The position numbers and the translations under genes are program-made. From Caprella mutica (Eukaryota > Arthropoda > Malacostraca > Amphipoda > Caprellidae): a stretch of 64,000 bases of DNA. Under the pieces are notes generated by a model. The model worked only from the letters and a program-made list of their open reading frames with translations. It did not search any database and had not been told where the DNA came from. Below, one piece after another: positions 43,216-54,934 of this stretch (positions are counted from its first letter, which is position 1; the number at the start of each line of letters is the position of its first letter). The stretch is taken from assembly GCA_947561585.1 (NCBI GenBank), contig CANNZV010001179.1:62001-126000 (forward strand), given 5' to 3'.

Positions 43216-43289
43216 TGTTTATTGTTTATTGAAATGCTGTTTATAAAAAATACAAAAATATAAACCTAATACAATGTTTAAAATATGAA

Positions 43290-43585
43290 ACAGTCTGATT
43301 CTTTAAAAGTCTATCACTGACTTATAGAATCTAAAAGTATAAAATCTACTTAAATTTGTAAACCTATTTTAAAAACACTAAAACTCTAATAGTATAAAAC
43401 CTATGTAAAATCATAAACCTACTTTAAAACATAAAACCTATCTAATAGTATAAAACATACATGAAGTCATAAGCTTACTTTAAAACATAAAACCTATCTC
43501 AAATATAAAACCTACATAAAGTCATAGCCTACTTTAAAATATAAGACCTATCTCATATATAAAACCTATCTAAGTTACCGGTCTG
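43290..43585. repeat. TAAAACCTA-rich tandem repeats in LINE 3' region
   Basis: Words AAAACCTATCT, AAGTCATA and CTACTTTAAAA recur at ~40-60-bp spacing between the reverse transcriptase stop and the tail. Such 3' untranslated repeats are common in this LINE group. Confidence 0.6.
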
Positions 43586-43634
43586 AATATATCAAAGTAA
43601 AATAAGTGGGTAAAAAGTAAGTAAAATCCTATCA

Positions 43635-45161
43635 TTAATAATTAGGGTCATATAGATTTAAACAATATTTTCGATAGTCCTTTTTAAAACTGAAATTGGA
43701 CATGGGGTTACATAAAATGTCAGGAAAATTGTTAAAAGCTTCAATAGATCTAAAAATAGTAAAATTTTTCTCAACTTCTAATCTAATTCTGGGTAAAATT
43801 AACCTGAAACTTCTAGTTTGGTGGTCATGAGCAGGGATAAAATCGTTAAAATATTTATTTAAAATCGAAGGGTCTTCATATAATACTCTCCTTAAAAACG
43901 ACAATAAAAAATAATTACAGACGTCTTTAAATTTTAAAATACTAAGTTTAAAATACATATCATTTGTGAACATTAAAGGTATATTATTTCTATTTCTCTT
44001 TACGTTCAAAATTATTCTTAAAATATAGTTTATTAAAACTTTCAAAGGGTGCAAGTGGACGTTAAAAGTTTTTCCATAAAAAATAATATATTGACTAAAA
44101 ACCGAGTAAGCTAGAGAGTAGTAAATTAAAAGTAAAGTATCTCTATTAAAATAATGTTTGGCTGAATAAATCGTACCCCTAACTTGACTGAGTTTTTTGC
44201 ATGTTTGGTTTATGTGGGGTTTAAAAGTTAGTTTGTTGTCGATTAAAAGGCCTAAATATTTCAAATCAACTACAAATTCTATTCTGTTATCATTAAAATT
44301 TATCCCAGGGTATTGACTATGGGACCTAGCGTTAAAAATCATTAGTTTAGTTTTATTTACATTTGGAGTCAGCTTGTTAAAATTTAACCACTTTGAGAGT
44401 TCGTCAATAAAGGATTGCACCCTATTGAAAATATTTTAAAAAGATGAGTCCCTAGCGTAAAAAACTGCGTCGTCTACGAACAAAGTGCAACTAAAATTAT
44501 TATTCCCAGCTAAAATTGGTAAATCGTTGATAAAGATATTAAAAAGTTGGGGACCTAAAACAGAAACCTTAAATAGACCGGTAACTAACTATTCATTAAA
44601 ATGTACACGTTGCCGTTTATTGCTAAGATAACTGTTTAAAAGCAAGTAAAAATTACCTCTGACACCGTAGTGATCCAATTTCTTTTAAAGAGATCTTTAT
44701 CTACAGTGTCAAAGGCCTTTTTAAGGTCTAGAAAGAAAGCTACACAATAAGAATTTGAATTTAAAGATTTATAAACGAAGGATAAAAATTCTAAAATAGC
44801 TAAATTGGTAGACATACCCTCTCTAAATCCGTATTGGTGACTTGATAAAATGCTATTTGATGAAATAAAACTAGATAATCTATTACATGAATTTTTTTTC
44901 GAATATCTTATTAAAAATTGGTAATGTAGTAATTGGTCTAAAATTTGCTATATTATATTTATCTCCTGATTTAAAAATAGGGATGGCACGGGCTATCTTG
45001 AAACAATTAGGGTAGTTATGTGTAGTAAAAGAACAATTAAAAATATCGGTTAAAAAAGGACTGATGATGTTCACAACTTCACATAATATTGCAGGTTTAA
45101 TTTCATTTGTATGTACATTTTTATTTTTGAGGGATAAAATAACATTTCTGACCTCAGGCAC
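43635..45161 (-). pseudogene. LINE ORF2, reverse transcriptase region
   Basis: The order on the minus strand is clear despite frame changes. Fingers: ARAIPIFKSGDKYNIANFRP at 44883-45161. The catalytic FVDDAVF motif is readable at about 44460-44480 in a frame broken by stops. The thumb and C-terminal part has LKYLGLLIDNKLTFKPHI at 43635-44420, followed by the usual YSVFSQYIIFYG block. The enzyme would prime on nicked host DNA. The middle (44420-44880) is the most damaged. The domain style is CR1/Jockey-group; the exact clade is not assigned. Confidence 0.75.
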
Positions 45162-45202
45162 TGTTATAGGATTAAAAGTGCAGGTATAAAAGTTATAAGG
45201 GG

Positions 45203-45574
45203 TTAAAATTCTAAAATGATTATCGGGTATTGTAGTTGCTCGGCTATGGAAGTAAAATAGTTGTTAAAAATATTGCACATTTCTTTTCCTGATACCAACT
45301 GTCCGTCATTTTTAATCTTGAAATCGTTAGTCTTGGAATTTCTTCCTAGTAATGAATTAATTTGATTCCATGTTCTTCTAGAGTCCTTTTTAACAGAGTT
45401 AAGTTTCAATTGGTAAAATAGGTTTTTAGCTTGTTTAATAACGGAAGTTAAAATGTTTTTAAAATAATTATAGGAGCGTTTAAAAATAAGGCCTCTATTT
45501 GCTAGTTTTAAAAGATCATGCTTTTTATTGATTAAAAAGTTAAGGTCGTCAGTTATCCATTTGGGGCGTTTCAT
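45203..45574 (-). pseudogene. LINE ORF2, endonuclease-RT linker
   Basis: RPKWITDDLNFLINKKHDLL and SRRTWNQINSLLGR match the linker that follows the endonuclease in this LINE group, and MCNIFNNYFTSIAEQL precedes the reverse transcriptase. Frame breaks lie on both sides. Confidence 0.7.
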
Positions 45575-45676
45575 GGTGTTTTTTATTTTTTAATTTTTTT
45601 TAGTGGGACGGCTTTCTGGAATGCATAATAAATTTTATTTGAAAAGAATTCAGCTGATGTGTTTGGATCATTCTGA

Positions 45677-46476
45677 TCAACTGAGTAATTTTTTTTTCTC
45701 TGTTTTGATTCTAAAATGGAATAAAATAGGTCTGTGGTCAGAAATGTCGTATTGTACTACTGCAGAATTGATATGATTATTGGGATTAAAATTTAGCCAG
45801 AAGTGATCTAAAAGAGAAAATTGATTGGAGTTATCATTAGGAGAATATCTGGTTGGTTTATCTATCAATGGATAAAAACAATGTCCTGCCATAACAGTTA
45901 TAAAATGATTTATGCTATTGAGGTCATACGGATCAAGAAATCACCACATAAAATAGTTTTAGAATTAGCAATAGACGGCATTATAAAATCACTAAGATAA
46001 TCATTAAAAATATCAATGGAATAAGAAGGAGGTCTATATAAACATATTAATTTTATTTTCTCGTTAAAAATGATCATTTGCAAGCCTAAAATTTCTAATT
46101 CGTTTGTAATAAAAGAGAGGGAATCTATTCTATCTACGTTAAAATTCATACTACAATAAATTGCAACTTCTCCTCCGTTCCTATAGGTTGTAAATTTATT
46201 ATACCCTTCAATATTGAAACAATTATCGATTAGAGCATCTAGCCATATTTCTGTTAGGCAAATAAAATCAAATTTAGTTTGTCTGAGACTTAAAAAAGCT
46301 TCTAATTTTGGAAAGTTTCTCCTGCAACCTCTTATATTGACATTTAAAATACTAACAGATTCGTCAGGAAGAATAAAATGAGATAATTGATATGGAGTGA
46401 TAATATTGCAGTTCACATTAAGGTAATGGCTATTATCGTGATCATTAAAAAGAACTTCTCTATTCTGTCGATACAT
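45677..46476 (-). pseudogene. LINE ORF2, apurinic-like endonuclease
   Basis: SILNVNIRGCRRNFPKLEAF, DFICLTEIWLD and the G-D-F box (TILCGDF) are in the first frame (45910-46476). After a frameshift, LDHFWLNF and YDISDHRPILF carry the final Asp-His pair (45677-45892). These are the metal-binding and catalytic blocks of the EEP-type endonuclease that nicks target DNA. The residue after G-D-F is Leu where Asn is usual, which coincides with the frameshift. Inactive as it stands. Confidence 0.75.
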
Positions 46477-46549
46477 TAGGGTTGTCAGGGTTGATTATGT
46501 TTTGAGATACACAAAATGAATTAAAACTTGAATTGTTATTGATAATGAA

Positions 46550-47428
46550 TTATTTCGAACTAACAAAAATTTTAACAAATATATTACCTCCGTATATATA
46601 CACTGTAGTGATAATATTTATTTTATTTTTCCTTAATTGTTTAGGTTTGAAAAGAAGTTGAGCCCTAATTTTAGTTAGATACTCGCTTACGAAGATGCCT
46701 GCAGGTTTCTCTTTCTTGAATTTTCTCAAAATGTCCAGTTTTCCTTCTCTCGATTTTAGTTTCACCTTAAGATGTCTTTTCTCGTGACCTACGACTCTGA
46801 TGTCTCCAATTTCGTCTTCACTGAAGCTAGGTAGTTGGCTTTTGATTAAGGTCGCTACCTCCGTCTTCAGGTCAACACTCTCTTTTCCTTGTTCCTTTTG
46901 AATGATGGAATTGATCAAGTGTCCGTCAATTTTGATGAAAGGAACCAAGGAGTCCTGCTCTACTTGATCTATGCGTGAGCTGAGGTTACGCAGTTCGGGC
47001 ACCTGACCTAACGGCTCGTGGTGTCTACTCACTACCTGACTGCAGAGTTTGGTAGTTTGGAGAGAAGATGAGTCAGTTGGACTAGGCGTGCCGTTCAGAT
47101 GAATATGGTCTATTTTTGCTTCTAAGTGGTAGTTTCTCTTCTCTAGTATGTCAACCCTTTTTAGAATCTGGAGGGAAAATTATAGCATAGATTCTAGGAG
47201 GAGAACTATATCCTTGTTGGCTTCCCTGTTGTTTTTGCTGTCGATGTTCTTAGGTCTGCCTCTTTTCTTTATTCCAGGTTTAAAGTTTTTGAGTTCTTGT
47301 ATTGTTTGTGCGAGTTGATCAGCTTTTGTTTTGAGTGATGGAATTTCACTGTCAGACTCAGTATCTGTGCTGACATCAGATAGTTCATTTATTGGAGATT
47401 TAGATCTACTCCCACGAGACATTTTCAC
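46550..47428 (-). pseudogene. LINE ORF1 nucleic-acid-binding protein
   Basis: The N-terminal part (47180-47428) has acidic serine stretches, a helical segment, and an AT-hook-like KKRGRPKN. A stop near 47178 separates it from the second part, where a coiled region leads into DIRVVGHEKRHLKVKLKSR, a domain common in CR1/L2-group ORF1 proteins. The following FVSEYLTKIRAQLLFKPKQL and YIYGGNIFVKI end the fold. It would coat the LINE RNA. A single stop separates it from being one ~290-residue protein. Confidence 0.65.
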
Positions 47429-47559
47429 TAATAACGGAAAATCTATGTGATTCTCTTTAACAGTTTCAGCAGCTACTCAGGACACATACGTCTGATCTCT
47501 ATAAGGGTTCAGGGAAAGTTAATATCTAAAATAATTTAAATAAAGTCCGTAAACGCATA

Positions 47560-47760
47560 GTTTGTTAATAAAATTCAAATTTGTAATCAAAACAAAGAGT
47601 GTACAATCTACTTCTTGAGCATCAGATTAGTGATTCGCTCAATTGCTGCTCACAGAGTATTAAAAAAATTAAAAACAAATTATATAATATATACTGAACC
47701 GAATTGTATGCAGTTTGCAGAATAATGATCGTAGACCTTAGCTCTATAATATTATGTTAT
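47560..47760 (-). mobile_element. MITE D, half copy right of the LINE
   Basis: AAAACAAAGAGTGTACAATC, AGTGATTCGCTCAATTG and GCAGTTTGCAGAATAATGAT match the complement of 26700-26900. With 42955-43215 it completes one MITE. Confidence 0.65.
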
Positions 47761-48944
47761 AAACTCATTTTTTTCCTGGAGCCTGGAGAGGACCTTTAAG
47801 TTTAAATGGTTTTTTCGTCGAAACATGTATCGTACGCTTGATCTGCTGATCGGATGTGCTTGCTTGGTACTTGAATCCTCCCAATCGTCCAATTCCGATC
47901 TAATCCTTGGTCTAAACCAGGGGAGGGCAAAGGCAGCACTCAGTGCTCTTTTGGTACCCATGCCCAGGAGTGAAACGGTGCTTTATTTTCTTCCAAAAAA
48001 AATTAGAATTTTTAGCCATGACTGCTTCATAAATTACAAGGATAATATAGAAGAGGATAGTAAACTAATTGAACAACAGTACAATGGTTCTTTGATTATC
48101 AATTTCATCCGTTAATAATGTATTTTTTGTTTATTGTTAAAGTAGTGCCGGTGTTTCAAAATTGCACCTCTATCTCTTTTCATCTAGATCAGTTACTTAT
48201 ATATCTTTAACATTTATTTTTGTCTAGGGACAGTATATTACACACAGGTAAGAATTATTTCGCAATCATTTGTAAGTCCCTACTTTTAATAAGATAGGTA
48301 GGCATTGTCATTTATCAAGTGATTTTACGAGTTACTTATTATTACTTATGCACGATAATTATTTCTTTGTTCTTATTATGAATTATTTTCACATGAAAAA
48401 TAGTAATTTAATATCATTTATTAATTCTTTTTAATGCAAATAATAAATATACTATCAATATTTATGAGCAAAATATGTGCTATTGTACGTACCGTAATAA
48501 AATCTACCACCTCATCATAATTACTCAGTATTCTCGGCAATTGAAAAAGAAAATGGAAAGAAAATGGTAGAGGCACCGAGATTCCACCTTTCGGCACTGA
48601 AAAACACCGTGACCGGACAATTGCCACCCGCGGACAAATGCCAACCCCGGACAATTGCCACCCAAATATTTATTATCAGGCCTCTTAACTTTAAAAATGG
48701 TGATAAAATATGCATATTATTTTTGTACGATTGATTATTAATTGTATACATTATATGATAGAAATTTCATTCCATATTTGATATTTTTTTATAAAATTAA
48801 TTATTCCCATAGTTGATATATAATAAATTATAGGTTGATTTTATACGAATTATCTCCATTATTCAATTGATCATGTCCTTAGTAAATTAAAAATATCTTC
48901 CTTTATCAATACTATCCTTAATAAACAAATATCCATTTTATAGG

Positions 48945-49045
48945 AGCCACTTTCCTTTCTGACTGCTTCTTCAAGTCCCTTGTATTTAATTTCCTTTTGA
49001 TATCAGCGATATAGTCAACCAAATGACTGAAGCAGACGATATTCC
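48945..49045 (+). repeat. Repeat family C fragment
   Basis: GGAGCCACTTTCCTTTCTGA and CCTTGTATTTAATTTCCTTT match the 3' third of the copies at 25350-26335, in the same orientation. Confidence 0.5.
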
Positions 49046-49358
49046 ATTAATAGAATTAAAATATCTTGCCCGGAATAGGCCTTTATTTATAACAATTTGC
49101 TAAAGGAAAAACAATAGGTATTTATATTACTACCCAGTAATATAATTTACAAGTTAAGAATCCTGACAATATAATTAAGGTTGTGACACTTTGTTTTTAA
49201 AATCATAAATCCTGAAAATGTTATAGACGAAGAGAATTAAACAGTTTGAATCGTTCTAAAGAAGTGTTATAAAGTATTCGATAACATAAGATTTAAAAAA
49301 TATAAGATTTAAAAAGCACATTCAGAAACCGAATTATAATTTTCTTTATCTTATGATG

Positions 49359-50590
49359 TAGCGTCAACGCAGGTAATTCCCCCGCACCTGGAATGTGCGG
49401 GCATTACCCCGCACCTCCTTATCTTCAAAACTATTTGGGAATTTAAATTTCTGTTTAAGAAAATACAATTAATATTATCCATGTTAGGTTTCGGTAAGAA
49501 CCCTAAAATGTTTTTCAAATAGGACACTATAAAATTATGCACCAAACATTTGCATTCGTAAAATCAGATAATTTTGCAAGATTTGCTGCAGAATCCACAA
49601 TTCTCAATCAAATTTGATCAGGTGAGTGAAATGTTATAGGTTAATTAGCGTACTTTAATATACTACCTACATTTTTTGTTCCAGGGCAGCCAAAAATTGT
49701 TTACATGGCAACAAAGTAGTGCGGGGTTTTGCCGGCATGTAAAAAATATGCAGGGCATTATCCCGCACTTTTACAATACGATAAAATGTTGACTTTTCAG
49801 CATGATAAGATATAATAACCATAGATACTTGTGTAGCGTGTATACATACAATGTGCAGTGTGTATACATATAGTGTGTAGGGTGTGTACTTACAGTATTC
49901 AGTGTATGTGCGAAAAGATGCCCGCCTAAACTTTTATTATGCAGGAGTATTCGTGCACCAAAAGAGAAAAAAAAAACGTAATATGAAATAAACTCTTATC
50001 TGTAACGTGAATCTGACTTCACAGAAATGAACTTAAACTATTTTCTGATGTTTGTACAACATTTAAAGTATATTTTAACTTATAACTTTTCCGTAATAGC
50101 AAATTATGCGCGTTTTATATTTTCAGGTGGCTCAATATTGAGCCCCATAAATTTCATAGGTGTTACTTGTTCAAACACATGACGCTATTTCCAAGTGTTG
50201 TACTAGCGTACTTTTATCATTGTTTCCAAGGGTTTAGAAGCTGCGGTTTATGATGGTGTAATCCAAATTTGGATTGATCTATTATTTTCCAAGTTAATAG
50301 GGGTGCAGGCCATTAACCTGCAATGCAGTATATTGCCTGGAGTTGTGCAGGGCATTACCCTGCAGTGCGGGATAATGCCCTGAATGGTGCAGGATTAATG
50401 CCCTGTCTGCTTGGGTAACAATTTTTTTTAGAAAAAGTTGAATTACTATTAACCCATTGGTCATAGGGCTAAGCCGTTTTGAATATTTAAAATAAGTGAC
50501 CACCTCTTTCTTTTGCATCTTACAGATCTTCTCTATCTGTAATAATTGGACTTGTTCACTAAGTGCGGGGCAATGCCCGCGTTGACGCTA
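49359..50590. mobile_element. Element i: TA-flanked, GCGTC-tipped element
   Basis: TA-GCGTCAACGC at the left and GCGTTGACGC-TA at the right are perfect inverted tips. The word GTGCGGG-CATTACCCCGCAC-like recurs next to both tips and inside (49375-49420, 49718-49770, 50300-50405, 50563-50580), in both orientations. About 1.23 kb. No transposase. It shares its tip, TA flanks and size with element h (58311-59552), whose internal words are different. Confidence 0.7.
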
Positions 50591-51316
50591 TATAATTAAT
50601 AATTAATCGTACAACAATAATATACATATTTTATCACCATTTTTAAAGTTAAGTGGCCTGATATTAATGATTTGGGTGGCAATTGTCCGTGGGTGGCAAT
50701 TGTCCGGGTGGCAATTGTCAGGGGGTGGCAATTATCCGCGGGTCGGGTGACAATTGTCCGCGGGTGGTAATTGTCCTAGCACCAAAAACCACAGCAAGTG
50801 CCCACCCCTGGTCTAAACAGTGATCTGACGATATCTTGGCAGTTGTGCCCATGATATAACTATAAACTGGACTATGGTAAAAAAAACTGTAAGTTATGAC
50901 CGCAAAAGAGACTGAATTGAAATTTTTTCTCCGCAGCCCCCGCGTGATGTTAAAGTCGATGATATTGTGCATTGCTGTCACTAGTATTGCACATTCATGT
51001 TGATAGTATCTTATCATAGTTTCTTTCCATGTATTTATGTAATATTAAGCAATCATGAATATTAATGAATAAAAATGAATATTAATGAATAAACATGAAT
51101 ATTAATGAATAAACATGAATTAATTGAATTATTTTCATTTGGTTCAAACTTATTGTTTTCTATAATAAATAGTCTCAAGGAATTTATAACATCATGGATC
51201 AAAATACGTTATAGGTCATTTTTTTATGTAAATCACAAAAGTATAACTTTAAAGATCGTTTTCCTTGAAATAGTTTGGTAAAAACTGATTTTCTCACTTC
51301 TATGACGTCACAAAAT

Positions 51317-53172
51317 ACTGGGTCGTTGTTATTTGGGTCTATGTCATTTGGGTCTTGGTCATTTGGGTCACTGACCATTTGGATCGCGGTCATTTGGGTC
51401 CGTGTTTATAAAAAGTTTAATTAACATGCATAGTTGATATAGCTTATGTATAATAGAATGCTTTCTCAGTTTCAATGTTAATTAATAAAATATTTCAACA
51501 TATAATGAAATTTTAATATATAAAAAATCACAATTATTGCCATTGTTTCCTTCTCAAATTTGGAATGTCCATGGATTATTGTTGAATAATTTACCTAGAA
51601 CCAACAGCTATTAACATCGAAGCTAATCATAATGCATCTTACTTGCATCCAAACATATGAAAATTCTTAGATACAATGAAAAAAGAAGATAGTGTAGCTG
51701 CACAAAGAAAATGCAGGTCAAATGCGTTGAGCCATTTCATGGGAAAAAGAATACAGAGACGCTACAGTAAAGCTTCAAAATATTGTTGAACGATACAACT
51801 CAGACGATATTTTTTTTAAAAACATTGACCACAATATGCGGTATTAATTTTTTTTATACTATGAACTAATTTAAATATTGGTGTTTAAGCTTATTTTACC
51901 ATGTTAGACGTAAGAAAACCTTTGTTGTAAAAAATCTTATTATTTAGAGTGTGCTAAATTTTCATTGTTGAACACGTGTGGGAGCGCATTAAGTGTTTTT
52001 TCTTATATATTAAAATTTTATTAAATTTTAAAATATTTTATTAATTAATCTTAAAACTGAGAAAGCATTCAATTATACATAAGCTATATGTATGTATGTT
52101 TATTATACGTTTTGTAAACACGGACCCAAATAACTGCGACCCAAATGACCACGACCCAAATGACTGTGATATAAATGGTGACCGGTCGGTCCATTCGCCG
52201 AAAACACATTCACCGAACGACACATTCGCCGAAAAATATGATTATTTAAAAAAGTAAACAAATCTATCTCATATGCCCAGATGAAATTACATATAGATGA
52301 ATTTATATATATGTGTATAAATCATTTTACAATACTCTACGTAATTATTGGTTAAACTTTATGGAATTTACGTTAACCTAATTAACTCATATAATGTTAT
52401 TGCTGCATTATTTGTGTCAGTTTATCAACTATATGTTAATCTTATTTTCTGTGTACAATTATTATCAATTACAAAAAAAAATTTTTTTTGTTGGTCTCAC
52501 TTTATTTTAATCTTTTATATAGGCATACATTGTAGAATCAGTCTATTACTGTGAGTCACTCGTGCAGCTTTCACTATACAGGGTGACCCACAAAAAAGTC
52601 TACCCTACTTTAAATTCGTATATTTCAACAACTATTGAAGGTACAGTTAAAACATATATATTTCTAGGTTTTAATAATATTCATATAACTATTCCTTCTA
52701 TAAGATGTTGACAATATGGATAAATGTATTTGAGTACAAAAAGGAAGTACAAATAAATTTCGTTCAGCAATTCCTTTTAAAAAATAGAGAAGTTTATATT
52801 AGAATAAATGGCTTAAATATTTATTATTTGATAAATACTACTAAATTTAGTTAGAAACTTTTATAATGGGACTAAGAACAAGCATTTATAAGGCATTAAA
52901 ACCTGACAATTAATTATCATCTAATTTATATGTAGTTAATAAAAAAAATTGATCAATCTTAAATACTTATTTAACACATGATGTTCAATAAACTTAAATT
53001 TTTGTAATAAACCTTAGTCTGCTAGAGAATTGTCCTATTTTCGGCGAATATGTCGTTCGGCGAACGTGTTTTCAGCGAATGTGTTTTCGGCGAAAGTGTT
53101 TTCGGCGAATGTGTTTTTGGCAAATTGACCTAGAACCGACATAAATGACCACGACCCAATTGACCGGATACC
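51317..53172. mobile_element. Element b: word-terminated element (GGTCATTTGGGTC)
   Basis: Left: four to five copies of ATTTGGGTC-type words (51317-51405). Right: inverted copies (52120-52165 and 53141-53172), with tip GGTATCCGGTCAATTGGG read on the minus strand. Unique inner arms follow: AACATGCATAGTTGATATAG and AGAATGCTTTCTCAG with complements near 52045-52115. The right array is split by element c. The left tip is eroded. No gene. Confidence 0.65.
52178..53140. mobile_element. Element c: word-terminated element (GGCGAATGTGTTTTC)
   Basis: The left tip GTGACCGGTCGGTCCATTCGCC is followed by GCCGAAAACACATTCACC-type words. The right holds five inverted copies of TTCGGCGAATGTGTT and the tip (reversed) GTCGGTTCTAGGTCAATTTGCC. 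ATAAATG lies on both sides (52171-52177, 53141-53147) as a likely target duplication, inside the word array of element b. The interior is AT-rich and non-coding. Confidence 0.7.
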
Positions 53173-54689
53173 AACACAAGTAATCAGAGAACATTGATGC
53201 TGAGATTCTAAATCTACAGAAATACCTTGCAGTTTCAAATCTAAATCCTTCATCAAACTGATGGTAAATATCTGTCGCAAACATTTGCAGATAATCTACA
53301 GAAAAAGAATCTGCCAATAGGCGTGAGAAAAACCCAGGGGAATACGAAGAGCCGAAGATTTTCACGGAACTCCAGGTTCGAACACACGACATGAATTTCA
53401 AGCAGTGCATAGGGAATTGAACTTCAAAGGCACAGATTTCAGCAATTGGAATTTGATTAGTTGACTTGTATATTTCATTATAACATAATTTAACAATGAT
53501 ACTGAATTGGCCATGAATAATTTCAATTTGATGGTCATTAAATGACTAAAGGAGTTATTAAAGAAACTTCACAAAGATTACATTATTGATAGAAGTGAAT
53601 CTGTTGATTGAAAACAGCGTGTGTGTTATAAAATTTTATGCATCCCACTCATTAAAAAGATCATCAGTAATTGTATCTATTAGGATGAACTACTCAAATT
53701 AAAGGTCCTTAATTTTTGCACAATAATTTATTGTCTATAGAAATAATTAATTTCGTTTGTATCTGAAAAACTCGATAAAATTATTCAGTATCCGTTTAAG
53801 GAGAAACTAAAATGTGAATTTAGTCTTGCAAGTGATATTTATATTGGTGTGGATTAAAGAATATTTACTTAACCTTTTATGCCATAAGAGGAAATATGTT
53901 ACTTTTCTACTGGTGAATTCTGCGCGATGATATAGAGAAATTCTCTTTAAACAACCGGATCAAAACGTTAATACCCTTTCATTTTTACTATGCTACATAA
54001 GTGGAATTGTGTATACACTATACAGCCATTGAGCTTACTATGTAGTGATTTATTTATTCATTTTTAATATTATATATATTATATACTGGCTATTTTGATT
54101 GTCTTAAAATGAATATAAACAGTGTTTTAGTAATTGTAATAATTAAGAGTATAAAACCAAGCAACGAGTATAAAATATAATCCAATTATTCTCGAGATTT
54201 GGTTCCATTCGTTCAATTTCATATGATTATCTAATATTTGAATGTCTAAAAAATTGTGATATCCTTGTAATATATTTAAGAAAAGTAAGTATATTAAGCA
54301 ATAAAAAGAATAAAAATCACATATTTGCTAATTAATGTAAGCGTATAAGGACTTCTGTATAAAGGTAAGAAAGAAAAGAGAAGTCAAAGAAAAGGAGAAG
54401 AAGGCAAGGAAGATAAGGAAGAAGAGTGACATCTTAATGAACAGAATCACTTTAAGCTGAAAATTACCAGAAAACAATTACCACAACTTTTGAATGAACC
54501 ATCATATAATGTAAATAAAAGTGAGTTAGAACTAAAGAATGAGTATCTCTATTGGTATAAGGTTGAGGCAAATAATGCACGTGCTGGAATGATGCGTCCA
54601 ATTGCCATATGTAATATTTTTACATATTGTACCTTAGATTGTTAATGATTAGTTACTGATATGAGATATTTCGGCTTTATTCACTGCCC
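53173..54689. other. Non-coding AT-rich DNA
   Basis: A purine-rich run (AGAAAGAAAAGAGAAGTCAA and after) at about 54365-54425 stands out. No gene or defined repeat. Confidence 0.35.
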
Positions 54690-54920
54690 AGTTAAAATTC
54701 GGTGCAGGATAGGGGCAGCGGACAAGGCGCGCAGGGCCGGCATCACGGCAGGCAGGGGGCCGCGATAGGGCCGCGACAGAGCATTTTTGTCCGCTTTTGG
54801 GGACCTCATTCTACGTCCCCCCACTGCACTGAACTACACTGGGGCGCTACCCTAAACTGCAGACACGCGCGTCCTAACTACTAATGCGCGACCGCGTAGC
54901 GTCCGTGGCCACGCGTGAAA
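54690..54920. repeat. GC-rich patch
   Basis: About 230 bp of strongly GC-rich sequence (GGGCCGGCATCACGGCAGGC, GGCCGCGATAGGGCCGCGAC, CACGCGCGTCCTAACTACTA) in an AT-rich background. The 60-codon open frame has no recognisable domain. It ends with TAGCGTCCGTGGCC, faintly like the tips of elements h and i. Probably a fragment of a GC-rich repeat. Confidence 0.35.
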
Positions 54921-54934
54921 CACTAGAGAAAAAA

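Larger units (their letters stand above)
43216..47559 (-). mobile_element. CR1/Jockey-like LINE, 4.3 kb, minus strand
   Basis: The element is read from about 47559 down to 43216. ORF1 (basic, coiled) is at 47428-46550; ORF2 has endonuclease, linker and reverse transcriptase at 46476-43635. The 3' end is a short CAATAAACAATAAACAA-type tail. Its flanks are the two halves of a MITE D, so both ends are defined by comparison with the intact MITE at 26700-27190; about 35 bp of the target seem missing or diverged at the left junction. Frameshifts and stops make it inactive. Confidence 0.8.
48609..50783. mobile_element. Element a: word-terminated inverted-repeat element
   Basis: The left tip is GTGACCGGACAATTGCC; the right tip, reversed, is GGTGCTAGGACAATTACC. 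Next to the tips, the word GGACAATTGCC/GGCAATTGTCC repeats about three times on the left (to 48660) and six times on the right (50684-50775), in opposite orientation. A ~100-bp unique inverted arm follows (TTAACTTTAAAAATGGTGAT at 48688 and its complement near 50640). It is inserted in the hAT element, with an imperfect AAAAAC duplication at the ends. The interior holds element i and a family C fragment. Non-coding. Confidence 0.7.
47918..50810. mobile_element. hAT-like non-autonomous element with perfect 8-bp TSD
   Basis: Tips CAGGGGAGGGCAAAGG (left) and, reversed, CAGGGGTGGGCACTTG (right). Both sides are flanked by GTCTAAAC (47910-47917 and 50811-50818). CAGGG-type tips and an 8-bp target duplication are hallmarks of hAT transposons. 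No transposase remains. Most of the interior (48609-50783) is a second element, a, that sits only 27 bp from the right tip; without it the hAT copy is about 0.7 kb. Confidence 0.8.

Noticed and set aside
43216..47559. Possible host gene with endonuclease-like fold
   Set aside because: The order endonuclease-linker-reverse transcriptase and the 3' tail identify a LINE.
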